Origin: Dokdonella sp.
GTDB taxonomy: Bacteria > Pseudomonadota > Gammaproteobacteria > Xanthomonadales > Rhodanobacteraceae
Direction: 5' to 3'
Assembly: GCA_016712865.1 (NCBI GenBank)
Contig: JADJQH010000002.1
Span: 806,001 to 870,000 of the forward strand
DNA length: 64,000 nucleotides
Below the pieces are notes generated by a model. That model had not been told where the DNA came from. It saw only the letters and a list, made by a program, of their open reading frames with translations, and made no database searches. Positions 7,236 through 15,224 of this stretch are shown in pieces. The position numbers and the translations under genes are program-made. Each line of letters begins with the position of its first letter. Position 1 is the first letter of the stretch.

Positions 7236-8936
7236 TCAGCTCAGGCCCCACAAGGTCGACAGATACTTCCAGTTGATGAAGTAGTAGAGGACGAAGGCGG
7301 CCAGGAAGATCATGGCGAGCACGAACGTGCCGGGGGCCGCGAAGCCCAGCGATCCATAGCTTTGTGCGGCAGCCGAGGGTGCACCCACCGGGATCGGCGT
7401 GGGCTCGCTGCTGATCCTGGTCTGCGCAACACGCTTGCCCCACAGCAGGGAGCCCACGGTCAGGTAGATGAAGATCGCGCCACCGGCAATGGCGGCAATG
7501 CCGGCGATGCCGACCAGCCCCATCATCAGGTAGGCCGCACCCGGCCATTCATAGGCCAAGGCCGCGCCACTGAAGGCCATGTCCCAATGACGGCGTGAAA
7601 CACCCAGGGTTCCGGCACCCATCATCACCAGGCAGAAGAAGTACATGGACAGGCCGAACAGGTAAGGCTGCCACTTGGCCAGGGTCGGATTGATGATTTC
7701 GCGCTTGAACAACACCGGTATCAGGAAATAGGTCAGCGCCATGAACGAGAGCGTGGTGCCGATCACCACGGTGGCATGGAAGTGCCCGGGCACGTAGATC
7801 GTGTTGTGGATGATCATGTTGAGCTGCTCGGTACCCATCATCACGCCGGAGATTCCACCGAGGAAGCCGAAGCCGATGATCGAGATGAACACGCCGGAGA
7901 ACGAGGGATTGCCCCACGGCGCCTTGCGCAACCACTCGAACAGCCCCTTGTTGTAGCCCTTCGCACGCTGCGCCACTTCCATGGCGCCGGGAATGGTGAG
8001 CCCGTGGATCATCGAGGCCAGCACGGCGAAGTACATGAAGTAGCTGGTGTTGAGCACCTTCCACTCCACGCTCATGCCGGGATCGGACAGGATGTGGTGG
8101 GCGCTGGCCAGTTGCAGGAACACGATGTAGAGGAGGAACGCACCACGGCTGACCCGCTCCGACATCGGCTTGGCGCCGAACACCACGGCGGCGACCAGAT
8201 ACCAGATGGAAATGTGGGCGGCGACGTTGATCTGCTGCGATGAGTGTCCGAACGCCCACCAGATCACGCGGTAGATCAGGGGATCCACGTGCTCGACCCA
8301 GCCCATCGACTGCATCCAGGTGGGAATCAGGATGATCGCGCCGGAGGCGATGGTGAACACAGCAATGATCGCCGCAGTGATCGCACCAAAGGTGACCAGC
8401 GGCACCGAACCCTGGTAGGTCTTCTCGCGCTTGGCTACCACCAGGGTGCCGAAGAACACGAAGCAGGCGATCAGTGCGCCCACCGCAAACAGGATCAGGC
8501 CGAGGTAGAACGAGGGCGCTGCCATCATCGGCACGTACGAGGTCATCATCACGCTCGATGCACCGTCATAGACCGCGTAGTTGTTCATGACCGAGCCGAT
8601 CACCATCAAGGCAAACGCCAACCATGCGACCTTCGGCGTGGCAATCCGGCATCGCAACAGCGTCGATGAACAGAAATACAGCACCGCGATCTCGAAGAAG
8701 ATGATCCAGTAGACCAGCATGTCGAGGCCGTGCGCGGTCAGCACCTGGTAGAAGGTGGCCGCTTCCAGCCAATGCACGCTGGGCCAGCGCGTGAGCACGA
8801 TGCCGATGGCGAGAATGCCACCGATGAGCAGGAAGATGACGCCTGCCACGGCATTGGCGATCACCAGTTTTTCAGCCTGGGATTCGAACTGCAGCCCGGA
8901 ACGCGGGCAGGTCCGATAGGTGGTGTTATTGGACAT
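7236..8936 (-). CDS. B-family-like heme-copper oxidoreductase subunit I without active-site Tyr (sNOR-like)
   Basis: A 566-aa polytopic subunit I aligning well by eye with Thermus ba3 oxidase. Ligands are present: His69 (low-spin heme), His231, His280-His281 (copper/iron B) and His385/His387 (GHFHA). The ba3 motif GHPIVY, whose Tyr is cross-linked to the copper-ligand His, reads GHSSQQ here, putting Gln235 at the Tyr position. True O2 reductases keep a Tyr; loss is a hallmark of NO-reducing HCO families, including the sNOR described in nitrifiers, which also has a CuA subunit and a neighbouring senC gene. I therefore favour NO reduction, but the family could only be fixed by phylogeny. Overlaps the upstream subunit II gene by 11 bp. 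Confidence 0.85.
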   Translation of the reverse strand: MSNNTTYRTCPRSGLQFESQAEKLVIANAVAGVIFLLIGGILAIGIVLTRWPSVHWLEAATFYQVLTAHGLDMLVYWIIFFEIAVLYFCSSTLLRCRIATPKVAWLAFALMVIGSVMNNYAVYDGASSVMMTSYVPMMAAPSFYLGLILFAVGALIACFVFFGTLVVAKREKTYQGSVPLVTFGAITAAIIAVFTIASGAIILIPTWMQSMGWVEHVDPLIYRVIWWAFGHSSQQINVAAHISIWYLVAAVVFGAKPMSERVSRGAFLLYIVFLQLASAHHILSDPGMSVEWKVLNTSYFMYFAVLASMIHGLTIPGAMEVAQRAKGYNKGLFEWLRKAPWGNPSFSGVFISIIGFGFLGGISGVMMGTEQLNMIIHNTIYVPGHFHATVVIGTTLSFMALTYFLIPVLFKREIINPTLAKWQPYLFGLSMYFFCLVMMGAGTLGVSRRHWDMAFSGAALAYEWPGAAYLMMGLVGIAGIAAIAGGAIFIYLTVGSLLWGKRVAQTRISSEPTPIPVGAPSAAAQSYGSLGFAAPGTFVLAMIFLAAFVLYYFINWKYLSTLWGLS

Positions 8937-9486
8937 TTCCGGCCTCCGCCTTGACGTAGATTCGCCCGACCATGGTGTGGTGGCCGATACCGCAGAATTC
9001 GTTGCACACCACCGAATAGGTACCGCTCTGGTTTGGCGTGACCGTCACCACGTGCTCGTATCCGGGCACGACCTGGATGTTGATGTTGGCCGGCTGCAGC
9101 GAGAAGCCGTGGTTGTAGTCCATCGAGGTCAGGTGCAGGCGATAGGTCTGCCCCTGTTGCAGTTCGAGGATCGGCCAGAAATTCCACAAGCGCGCGATCA
9201 TGTACACGTCGCTGCCGGGCGGCGGCGCGACAACCGGAGTCTGGAAATCGGTTTCAACCCGCACCGTGTACTTGTCGACCACGGCCTGGGCCTTGGCGGC
9301 GAATTGTTCGCTGGTGGTCTTGTAGGTTTCGGTGGAAAGATTTTGCTTTCCGTACATGTGCCAATAAATCATCATGAAGAACATGATCATGCACCAGACG
9401 AATGCGATGGCTATCCAGGTGCCTTCCACGCGATCCAGCGGGTGCTTCCACCAGAGTCGTTCGGCGGGCGGTAAAATTGCGCTCAT
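8926..9486 (-). CDS. CuA-containing oxidase subunit II
   Basis: A 186-aa protein with one N-terminal membrane helix (about residues 24-42) and a periplasmic cupredoxin domain. All CuA ligands are present: His126 (DYNHGFS), then Cys161, Glu163, Cys165, His169 and Met172 in CNEFCGIGHHTM. It takes electrons from a soluble donor such as cytochrome c and passes them to subunit I. Its short, single-helix form matches ba3/sNOR-type subunit II rather than two-helix aa3 subunits. A GGGGA ribosome-binding sequence precedes the ATG. Confidence 0.92.
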   Translation of the reverse strand: MSAILPPAERLWWKHPLDRVEGTWIAIAFVWCMIMFFMMIYWHMYGKQNLSTETYKTTSEQFAAKAQAVVDKYTVRVETDFQTPVVAPPPGSDVYMIARLWNFWPILELQQGQTYRLHLTSMDYNHGFSLQPANINIQVVPGYEHVVTVTPNQSGTYSVVCNEFCGIGHHTMVGRIYVKAEAGNVQ

Positions 9487-9519
9487 GAGAATTTCCCCAG
9501 AGTTGTGCGATGCGTTCGC

Positions 9520-9675
9520 CTACTTCGCGACCGGAATGGTCAGGATGTCGATGACGCCCCAAAGGACGTAAACGACCATGGGCACCATCACTCCGATGAA
9601 CAGGAGCAGGAACGGGTTGTCGAGCAGCTTCTGCATCATCGGGATTTTTTCGTCGTGTTCCTGGGTGGTTTCCAT
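9520..9675 (-). CDS. 51-aa single-helix membrane peptide, first gene of the oxidase operon
   Basis: A short frame of 51 codons plus stop. A charged N terminus (METTQEHDEK) is followed by a hydrophobic helix spanning about residues 21-47. GGAGG lies about 6 nt before the ATG. It is 33 bp upstream of subunit II on the same strand. The size and topology recall the small IIa/CbaD subunit of ba3 oxidases or the small orf in sNOR clusters; the sequence itself is not diagnostic. Confidence 0.7.
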   Translation of the reverse strand: METTQEHDEKIPMMQKLLDNPFLLLFIGVMVPMVVYVLWGVIDILTIPVAK

Positions 9676-9755
9676 CGGCGCCTCCGCAATGGTTCATGGC
9701 ACCCTGCCGGGTCGGCAGGCTCGGGATATTTACGTCCGAATCGCAAATTGCGGCC

Positions 9756-9769
9756 TTGACTTGGGTCAA
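9756..9769. promoter_or_regulatory. DNR/NNR/FNR-type operator dyad
   Basis: Perfect palindrome TTGAC-TTGG-GTCAA. CRP/FNR-superfamily regulators bind TTGAT-N4-ATCAA (FNR) or TTGAT-N4-GTCAA (NO-responsive DNR/NNR). It lies 80 bp before the start of the 51-aa gene and about 90 bp before ctaA, so it could serve either side. It would fit NO or low-oxygen control of the oxidase operon. Confidence 0.6.
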
Positions 9770-9859
9770 GCCAGGCGCGAATCGACGCGGCATGGGTGAC
9801 AATTCGGGTCATCTCGGACATCCTGCGTGGGATTGCCGCAGCCCCACGGAAGCCGAGAA

Positions 9860-10933
9860 ATGACCGAGTCCGCACACGATCCGAAGTCGCAACGCAGCCC
9901 GCGCGAGAGACCACGCGCCGTCGGCTGGTGGCTCCTGAGTTGCTGCGCCGTGCTGCTGACCCTGGTGATGGTGGGTGGCGCAACGCGGCTGACCGAATCA
10001 GGGCTTTCCATCGTCGATTGGAAGCCGGTGACCGGTGTACTGCCGCCGATGGGCGATGCGGCGTGGCAAGCGGAATTCTCGCGCTACCAGACCAGCCCGC
10101 AGTTTGCCAAGGTCAACCAGGACATGTCCCTCGGTGACTTCAAGGTGATTTTCTGGTTCGAGTTCTTCCATCGGTTGCTGGCGCGCCTGCTCGGCCTCTG
10201 GTTCGCCTTGCCGCTGCTCTGGTTCTGGTTGCGCGGCGCCATTCCCGCGCGCTTGCGCTGGCCCCTGCTCGGCATCCTCGCCCTGGGCGCGGCGCAGGGT
10301 TACATGGGCTGGTACATGGTCAAGAGTGGTCTGGTCGACATTCCACGGGTCAGCCCCTATCGCCTGGCCGCGCATCTCGGGCTTGCGCTGCTGGTCTACG
10401 CGTTGATGCTGCGCGTGGCCATCGGTCTGCTGCTTGATCGCGTGCCGGCTGCGGATTCGTCAACGGCACAACGCTGGCCGCGCGCACTCCTGCTGGTCAT
10501 GGTCGCCACCACCATCGGGTTTGGTGCCTTCGTCGCCGGATTGCGCGCAGGCCACATGTACAACACCTTTCCGCTGATGGCCGGGTACTGGGTTCCGCCG
10601 GGGATGGCTGCCATGGAACCGTTCTGGCGCAACCTGTTCGAGAATCCGGTGAGCGTGCAGTTCATCCATCGCATCATCGCGCTGAGCACGCTGGCGGTGA
10701 CCTTGTGGGTCTGGTGGCGCATGCGCAATGCGGCGCAGGACAAGGCGCAGGCCAGATCACGCCTTGCGCTCTTGTTGATGGCGCTCATCCAGGTAACGCT
10801 GGGCATCTGCACCCTGCTGTGGGTGGTGCCGGTGTGGCTGGGAACCCTGCATCAGGGCGGTGCCGTGCTTCTGCTCAGCGCGGTCATCGTTGCCGGCTGG
10901 TGCTGGCGCACGCGTGATCACTCGCCAAGATAA
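9860..10933 (+). CDS. ctaA: Heme A synthase
   Basis: A 357-aa CtaA/COX15 membrane protein that oxidises the C8 methyl of heme O to formyl, giving heme A. Four conserved heme/substrate histidines are visible: FFHRLL, AAHLGL, FIHRII and LHQGG. Eight membrane helices in two four-helix halves are evident. I chose the ATG at 9860 (MTESAHDP) over an in-frame start 33 bp upstream, because the longer leader is not typical. Divergent from the oxidase operon; its 3' end overlaps the convergent SCO gene by 16 bp. Confidence 0.95.
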   Translation: MTESAHDPKSQRSPRERPRAVGWWLLSCCAVLLTLVMVGGATRLTESGLSIVDWKPVTGVLPPMGDAAWQAEFSRYQTSPQFAKVNQDMSLGDFKVIFWFEFFHRLLARLLGLWFALPLLWFWLRGAIPARLRWPLLGILALGAAQGYMGWYMVKSGLVDIPRVSPYRLAAHLGLALLVYALMLRVAIGLLLDRVPAADSSTAQRWPRALLLVMVATTIGFGAFVAGLRAGHMYNTFPLMAGYWVPPGMAAMEPFWRNLFENPVSVQFIHRIIALSTLAVTLWVWWRMRNAAQDKAQARSRLALLLMALIQVTLGICTLLWVVPVWLGTLHQGGAVLLLSAVIVAGWCWRTRDHSPR

Positions 10934-11562
10934 GCGCGCAGCGAGTTGAACTGGCGCAGCATCACGCCGGGTTGATGCGGTGATGGCAATGCCGCCACCG
11001 CGCGCCCCTGCGCATCGATGACAATGATCGAGGTCGAGTGATCCATGCTGCGCATGCCGCCGGCATCGCGGTTCTCCGCATAGGCGATGCCCAGTGGTCC
11101 GGCGAGAGCTTCGAGCTGATCGGCGGAGCCGCTCAATCCAATCAGCGAGTCGTCGAAGAACGCAAGGTATCCGGCCATGCGTTCGGGCGTATCGTTGGCT
11201 GGATCGACGCTGACGAACACCATTCGAGGAATGCCGCCTGTCTGCCCCGATTCGCGCATCAGCGCGCGCAGGGTCTTCATCGACTGCAGGGTCATCGGGC
11301 ACACGTCCGGGCACTGCAGGTAGCCGAAGAACAGCAGGCTCCATTGGCCCTTGAAATCCTCCGCGGAGAACGGCTTGCCGCTCTGCTCGCGCATGCTGAA
11401 GTCCGGAAGTGCGCGCGGCTCGGGCCAAAGCAGCGGCTTGAGTTCCGCCGGCGCGGATTCCCAGCGTGACTGCGCGAGATGCCGATTGGCCAGCAGCGCG
11501 ATGACCACGCCAAGGATCAGCATCGAGATGAGCAGGATGATGCGGGATGACTTGCTACGCAT
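10918..11562 (-). CDS. SCO1/SenC/PrrC-family copper chaperone
   Basis: A 214-aa protein with an N-terminal anchor (SSRIILLISMLILGVVIALL), then a thioredoxin-like domain with CPDVCP (CxxxC) and the conserved His in MDHST. Such proteins deliver copper to CuA of cytochrome oxidases. It differs from the other SCO gene at 5190 in having one N-terminal anchor only. The ATG at 11562 (MRSKSSR) places the anchor at the N terminus; an in-frame start 162 bp further upstream would add a non-conserved leader. Convergent with ctaA. Confidence 0.9.
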   Translation of the reverse strand: MRSKSSRIILLISMLILGVVIALLANRHLAQSRWESAPAELKPLLWPEPRALPDFSMREQSGKPFSAEDFKGQWSLLFFGYLQCPDVCPMTLQSMKTLRALMRESGQTGGIPRMVFVSVDPANDTPERMAGYLAFFDDSLIGLSGSADQLEALAGPLGIAYAENRDAGGMRSMDHSTSIIVIDAQGRAVAALPSPHQPGVMLRQFNSLRAYLGE

Positions 11563-11699
11563 GGTCCGATCACGTCCAGCTGCGGTAACGGGTATTGCGT
11601 ACCCTACCCGGCCTCTACTGCCATGACGTTGACTTCGATCAATGCCGACGGCCCGGTGCCGTGCCATGTTGGATCCCCGAACAACCCGGCTCGCGATCC

Positions 11700-12122
11700 A
11701 TGGACTTGCCCAGCCTCCTGCCACACGTCAACGCATCACTCAATGCCACCGCCATGATCCTGCTTGGCTATGCACGGGTGATGATCGCGCAGCGGCAGAT
11801 CGACAGACACCGCCGGGCGATGATTGCCGCACTGGCTGTATCCGGGCTGTTCCTGGTGACCTACATCACCTATCACCACATCGCACCCATCTTCGTTTTC
11901 CGTGGATACGGCTGGATTCGCCCGGTCTACTACGCATTGCTGATCAGTCACGTGGTACTGGCGGCGCTGGCCATACCCATGATCCTGGTGACTGCCGTGC
12001 TGGGCCTGCGTCGGCGCGATTCCCGCCATCGCGCCATCGCACGCTGGACGTGGCCGGTGTGGATGTACGTGTCGGTATCGGGTGTCGTCGTCTACCTGCT
12101 GCTGTACCAGATCTATCGCTGA
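11700..12122 (+). CDS. DUF420 (CtaM-like) membrane protein
   Basis: A 140-aa protein with four hydrophobic helices and the DUF420 pattern: N-terminal LPHVNASLNATA, then ITYHHIAPIFVFRGYG and YYALLISHVVLAALAIP. DUF420 includes CtaM/YozB, needed for heme A-containing oxidase maturation in Gram-positives. Its place beside ctaA and an SCO gene fits oxidase biogenesis. The ATG at 11700 gives the normal family N terminus; the frame is open further upstream. Confidence 0.85.
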   Translation: MDLPSLLPHVNASLNATAMILLGYARVMIAQRQIDRHRRAMIAALAVSGLFLVTYITYHHIAPIFVFRGYGWIRPVYYALLISHVVLAALAIPMILVTAVLGLRRRDSRHRAIARWTWPVWMYVSVSGVVVYLLLYQIYR

Positions 12123-12156
12123 GGCTCGGGCCGCGGATGAGCCGCCTGAATCCAAC

Positions 12157-12184
12157 ATATCGCTTCATCGCGACAAAGCGATAT
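12157..12184. promoter_or_regulatory. Inverted repeat upstream of metF, candidate operator
   Basis: Perfect 9-bp arms ATATCGCTT and AAGCGATAT separated by 10 nt (CATCGCGACA), ending 37 bp before metF. An ArsR-like S-adenosylhomocysteine sensor (SahR) or another methionine regulator is possible; I cannot assign the factor. Confidence 0.5.
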
Positions 12185-12221
12185 ATACTCGCGGCTCCCG
12201 CGTGCCAGCCTTCCGCCTTCC

Positions 12222-13043
12222 ATGCCACCGATCAGCTTCGAGTTTTTTCCGCCAAAGACCGACGAGCAACGCGCGACGCTGGAATCCGCGCTGCCAAGAC
12301 TCAAGGCGTTCAAGCCGGAATACGTCAGCTGCACCTTCGGCGCGGGCGGTTCGACCTTGAGCTACACGCCGGAAACGATCCGCCGCCTGCGCGAGGTGCA
12401 TGGCCTCGATGCCGCACCGCATCTTTCCTGCATGGGCGGGACGCGAGACGAGATCCGCGGCCTGTTGAACGATTATCGATCCATGGGCTGCAAGCGCATC
12501 GTCGCCTTGCGCGGCGATCTTCCATCCGGCATGGCAAGTCATGGCGATTTCCGCTACGCAAGCGACCTGGTCGAATTCATCCGTGCCGAAACCGGCGATC
12601 ACTTCCATATCGAAGTCGCCTGCTACCCGGAGGTGCATCCGCAGTCGAACGACGCCCTTTCGGACCTCGACAACTTCAAGCGCAAGATCGATGCCGGTGC
12701 CAACGGCGCGATCACCCAGTATTTCTACAATGCAGACGGCTATTTCCGCTTTGTCGATGCTGCCAGGGCACTTGGCATCAGCGCGCCAATCACACCCGGC
12801 ATCATGCCGATCAGCAATTTCAGCCAGCTTCGCCGCTTCTCCGACATGTGCGGTGCCGAGATTCCGCGTTGGCTGGGCAAACGGCTCAGCGCCATGGGTG
12901 ACGATGTCGAATCCATTCGCACCTTCAGTGCCGATGTGGTCGCCGATCTATGCCGCAAGCTGATTGCCGGTGGCGCGCCTGGCCTGCATTTCTATACGCT
13001 CAATCGCGCCAAGCCGACCAGTGCCGTGCTTGAGCGAATCTAA
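12222..13043 (+). CDS. metF: 5,10-methylenetetrahydrofolate reductase
   Basis: A 273-aa FAD-dependent TIM-barrel enzyme that makes 5-methyl-THF, the methyl donor for methionine synthase. Recognisable elements are SFEFFPPKT at the N terminus with the catalytic Glu, SCTFGAGGST, RIVALRGDLP, GANGAITQYFYN and PGIMPIS. Length is about normal for bacterial MetF (~275-300). The ATG is 37 bp after a strong inverted repeat that may be its operator. The gene is followed by a palindromic repeat element rather than another methionine gene. Confidence 0.96.
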   Translation: MPPISFEFFPPKTDEQRATLESALPRLKAFKPEYVSCTFGAGGSTLSYTPETIRRLREVHGLDAAPHLSCMGGTRDEIRGLLNDYRSMGCKRIVALRGDLPSGMASHGDFRYASDLVEFIRAETGDHFHIEVACYPEVHPQSNDALSDLDNFKRKIDAGANGAITQYFYNADGYFRFVDAARALGISAPITPGIMPISNFSQLRRFSDMCGAEIPRWLGKRLSAMGDDVESIRTFSADVVADLCRKLIAGGAPGLHFYTLNRAKPTSAVLERI

Positions 13044-13146
13044 GGAAACTCTGAACAAGTACGGAACTCATTCGTCGCGAGCGAGCTCGCTCCCACAAAA
13101 TCAAGCAATGGTGGGAGCGAGCTTGCTCGCGACAATACTTGTTCAG
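13042..13146. repeat. Nested palindromic repeat family A, copy 1
   Basis: Outer ends AAGGAAACTCTGAACAAGT and ACTTGTTCAG are roughly complementary; the core is the palindrome GCGAGCTCGCTCCCAC paired with GTGGGAGCGAGCTTGCTCGC. Copies 2 and 3 are at 52421-52530 (inverted) and 59865-59978. It abuts the metF stop and may act as a transcript end. Confidence 0.8.
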
Positions 13147-13149
13147 ACC

Positions 13150-13345
13150 CTCCCTTGTCGAAGGGAACCATGAACGGATCGCAAGGCCGCCCGCTCACCC
13201 TTCGACAAGCCTGTCCTGAGCACGGTCGAAGGGCTCAGGGCGAACGGGGACAAAGTGAACGTGGGCAGGCAAGTCCGTTCGTGGTGAGCCCATCCAACTC
13301 CCGTTCGTGGTGAGCCTGTCGAACCATGAACGGCAACTCCTGGGG
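13150..13345. repeat. Degenerate CTTCGACAAGCCTGTCCTGAG / CGTTCGTGGTGAGC repeats
   Basis: The rest of the gap between metF and asnB is filled with short repeats in both orientations: CCTTCGACAAGCCTGTCCTG, GTCGAAGGGCTCAGGGCGAA and two copies of CCGTTCGTGGTGAGCC. Related pieces occur at 19248-19280 and 52361-52390. No coding sequence is visible. Confidence 0.65.
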
Positions 13346-13378
13346 CAGTGCTGACCTTCGCAACCTTGATCGCAGCCT

Positions 13379-15052
13379 TCAGGTGTTGGCACTCAAGTGA
13401 ATCCCCGACACGGCACGACCCGAAGGGTCCGCGGCTTTCGCAAAGGCCGGGTCCCAGGCAATTGCCGCAGGCGAGGAACAAGCAATCGACTTTCCGCCGG
13501 GTACCGTCTGCGCACAGGCATCGCCGGGAAAATGCTGCTCGAAGATGGCGCGATAGAAGTAGGCCTCCTTGGTTGCCGGCGGATTGAACGGGAAACGCTT
13601 GTCGGTGGCGGCAAATTCGCGATCACTGACCGCGGCTTCGGCGTGCGCCTTGAGCCCGTCGATCCAGCCATAGCCGACGCCATCGCTGAATTGTTCTTTC
13701 TGTCGCCACAGGATTTCATCGGGCAGTGCACCGACAAAGGCCTCGCGCAGCACCGCCTTTTCGATGCGCCCCTTGCCGGCCATCTTGTGTTTCGCATCCA
13801 TGTGCATGGCGATGTCGAGAAATTCCAGATCAAGGAAGGGCACGCGTGCCTCGACGCCCCAGGCCATCATCGCCTTGTTGGCGCGCGCGCAGTCGAATTG
13901 ATGCAAGGCATCGAGCTTGCGCACGGTTTCCTCATGGAAGGCTTGTGCGTCCGGCGCCTTGTGGAAGTACAGGTAACCGCCAAAGATCTCGTCGGAACCT
14001 TCTCCCGAGAGCACCATCTTCACGCCCATGGCCTTGATGCGCCGCGCCAGCAGGTACATCGGCGTGGATGCGCGAATGGTGGTGACATCGTAAGTCTCCA
14101 CATGCCGGATCACCTCCGGAATCGCATCCAGCCCTTCCTCGAAGCTGTAGCGAAAACCGTGATGCACGGTGCCCAGCGCCTTGGCAGCCATTTCCGCGGC
14201 GGCCAGGTCGGGCGAGCCTTCAAGGCCAATGGCGAACGAGTGCAGCCTCGGCCACCACGCTTCGGAGCGATCATCCTCTTCGATGCGATGGCGGGCAAAG
14301 CGTGCGGCGCAGGCGGCGACCAGGGAGGAGTCGAGGCCTCCCGAAAGCAGCACGCCGTAGGGCACGTCCGTCATCATCTGCCGATGCACCGCGGCTTCGA
14401 AGGCCGCGCGCAGGTCCTGCGCACTCACGTCCACATCGCGCGTCGCTTCGTATGCGCGCCAGGGCTTCTGGTAGTAGCGCTGCAATTCGCCGCGTGAGCT
14501 GTCGTAGACATGGCCGGGCGGGAAAACCGCAAGGTCTGCGCAGACGCCAACCAGGGCCTTCATCTCCGAAGCCACGCACAGGCGCCCCTCGCGATCATGC
14601 CCCCAATACAGGGGACACACACCCAGGGGATCGCGTGCAATCAGATAGCGCTGCTGTCCTCTATCCCACAACGCGAACGCGAAAATGCCGTTGAGCAGGG
14701 CAACACCATCCGCGCCATGCTCGCGGTACAGGGCATTGATCACCTCGCAATCGGATCCGGTCTGGAACGCGTAGTCCGTGCCCAGGCCCTGCTCCAACTG
14801 GCGATGGTTGTAGATCTCGCCATTCACGGCGAGCGCCAGTTCGCCATCCGCCGAACGGATGGGCTGCGAGCCGCCGGCCGGATCAACTATGGCCAGGCGC
14901 TCATGCACGAGCAACGCCGTCTCGTCTTGATACACGCCGCTCCAGTCCGGGCCGCGATGCCGTTGCCGTTGGGAGAGTTCAAGGGCAAGCCGGCGCAGGG
15001 CAACCGGGTCATCCTCCGCCTGCAATCCGAACATTCCGAAAATGGAGCACAT
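13379..15052 (-). CDS. asnB: Asparagine synthetase B (glutamine-hydrolysing)
   Basis: A 557-aa enzyme converting aspartate, ATP and glutamine to asparagine. The ATG at 15052 gives Met-Cys, exposing the catalytic Cys2 of the class II glutaminase; NGEIYNH and the GSDCEV loop follow. The synthetase half has the PP-loop LLSGGLDSSL (about residues 235-244) and VLSGEGSDEIFGGY. Length matches E. coli AsnB (554). GAGGGA lies about 8 nt before the start. A rho-independent terminator hairpin sits only 22 nt upstream of the ATG on the same strand, suggesting leader control. Confidence 0.96.
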   Translation of the reverse strand: MCSIFGMFGLQAEDDPVALRRLALELSQRQRHRGPDWSGVYQDETALLVHERLAIVDPAGGSQPIRSADGELALAVNGEIYNHRQLEQGLGTDYAFQTGSDCEVINALYREHGADGVALLNGIFAFALWDRGQQRYLIARDPLGVCPLYWGHDREGRLCVASEMKALVGVCADLAVFPPGHVYDSSRGELQRYYQKPWRAYEATRDVDVSAQDLRAAFEAAVHRQMMTDVPYGVLLSGGLDSSLVAACAARFARHRIEEDDRSEAWWPRLHSFAIGLEGSPDLAAAEMAAKALGTVHHGFRYSFEEGLDAIPEVIRHVETYDVTTIRASTPMYLLARRIKAMGVKMVLSGEGSDEIFGGYLYFHKAPDAQAFHEETVRKLDALHQFDCARANKAMMAWGVEARVPFLDLEFLDIAMHMDAKHKMAGKGRIEKAVLREAFVGALPDEILWRQKEQFSDGVGYGWIDGLKAHAEAAVSDREFAATDKRFPFNPPATKEAYFYRAIFEQHFPGDACAQTVPGGKSIACSSPAAIAWDPAFAKAADPSGRAVSGIHLSANT

Positions 15053-15074
15053 GGGCCAATCCCTCTGTTGATGT

Positions 15075-15104
15075 AAAAAAAAGGCCCGCGTTTCCGCGGG
15101 CCTT
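15075..15104 (-). terminator. Intrinsic terminator in the asnB leader
   Basis: Read on the minus strand: AAGGCCCGCG, loop GAAA, CGCGGGCCTT, then a run of eight T including the stem end. It ends 22 nt before the asnB ATG. No minus-strand gene is present upstream for more than 2 kb, so it probably acts on asnB itself (attenuation) or ends a short RNA. Confidence 0.8.
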
Positions 15105-15224
15105 GTGCGTGCGTTGGAAAACAAACCTCAATGCACGTCGACCCCCGATGTGGGCGACGTATTATTCTCGGCGCGATTCAGCGCGACCGCCGTGAATGCG
15201 CAGGAATGGGAGGAGTATTGCTTC

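Noticed and set aside
11595-11699. Longer start for the DUF420 gene
   Set aside because: The extra 35 residues are polar, Cys/Pro-rich and overlap the divergent SCO promoter region.
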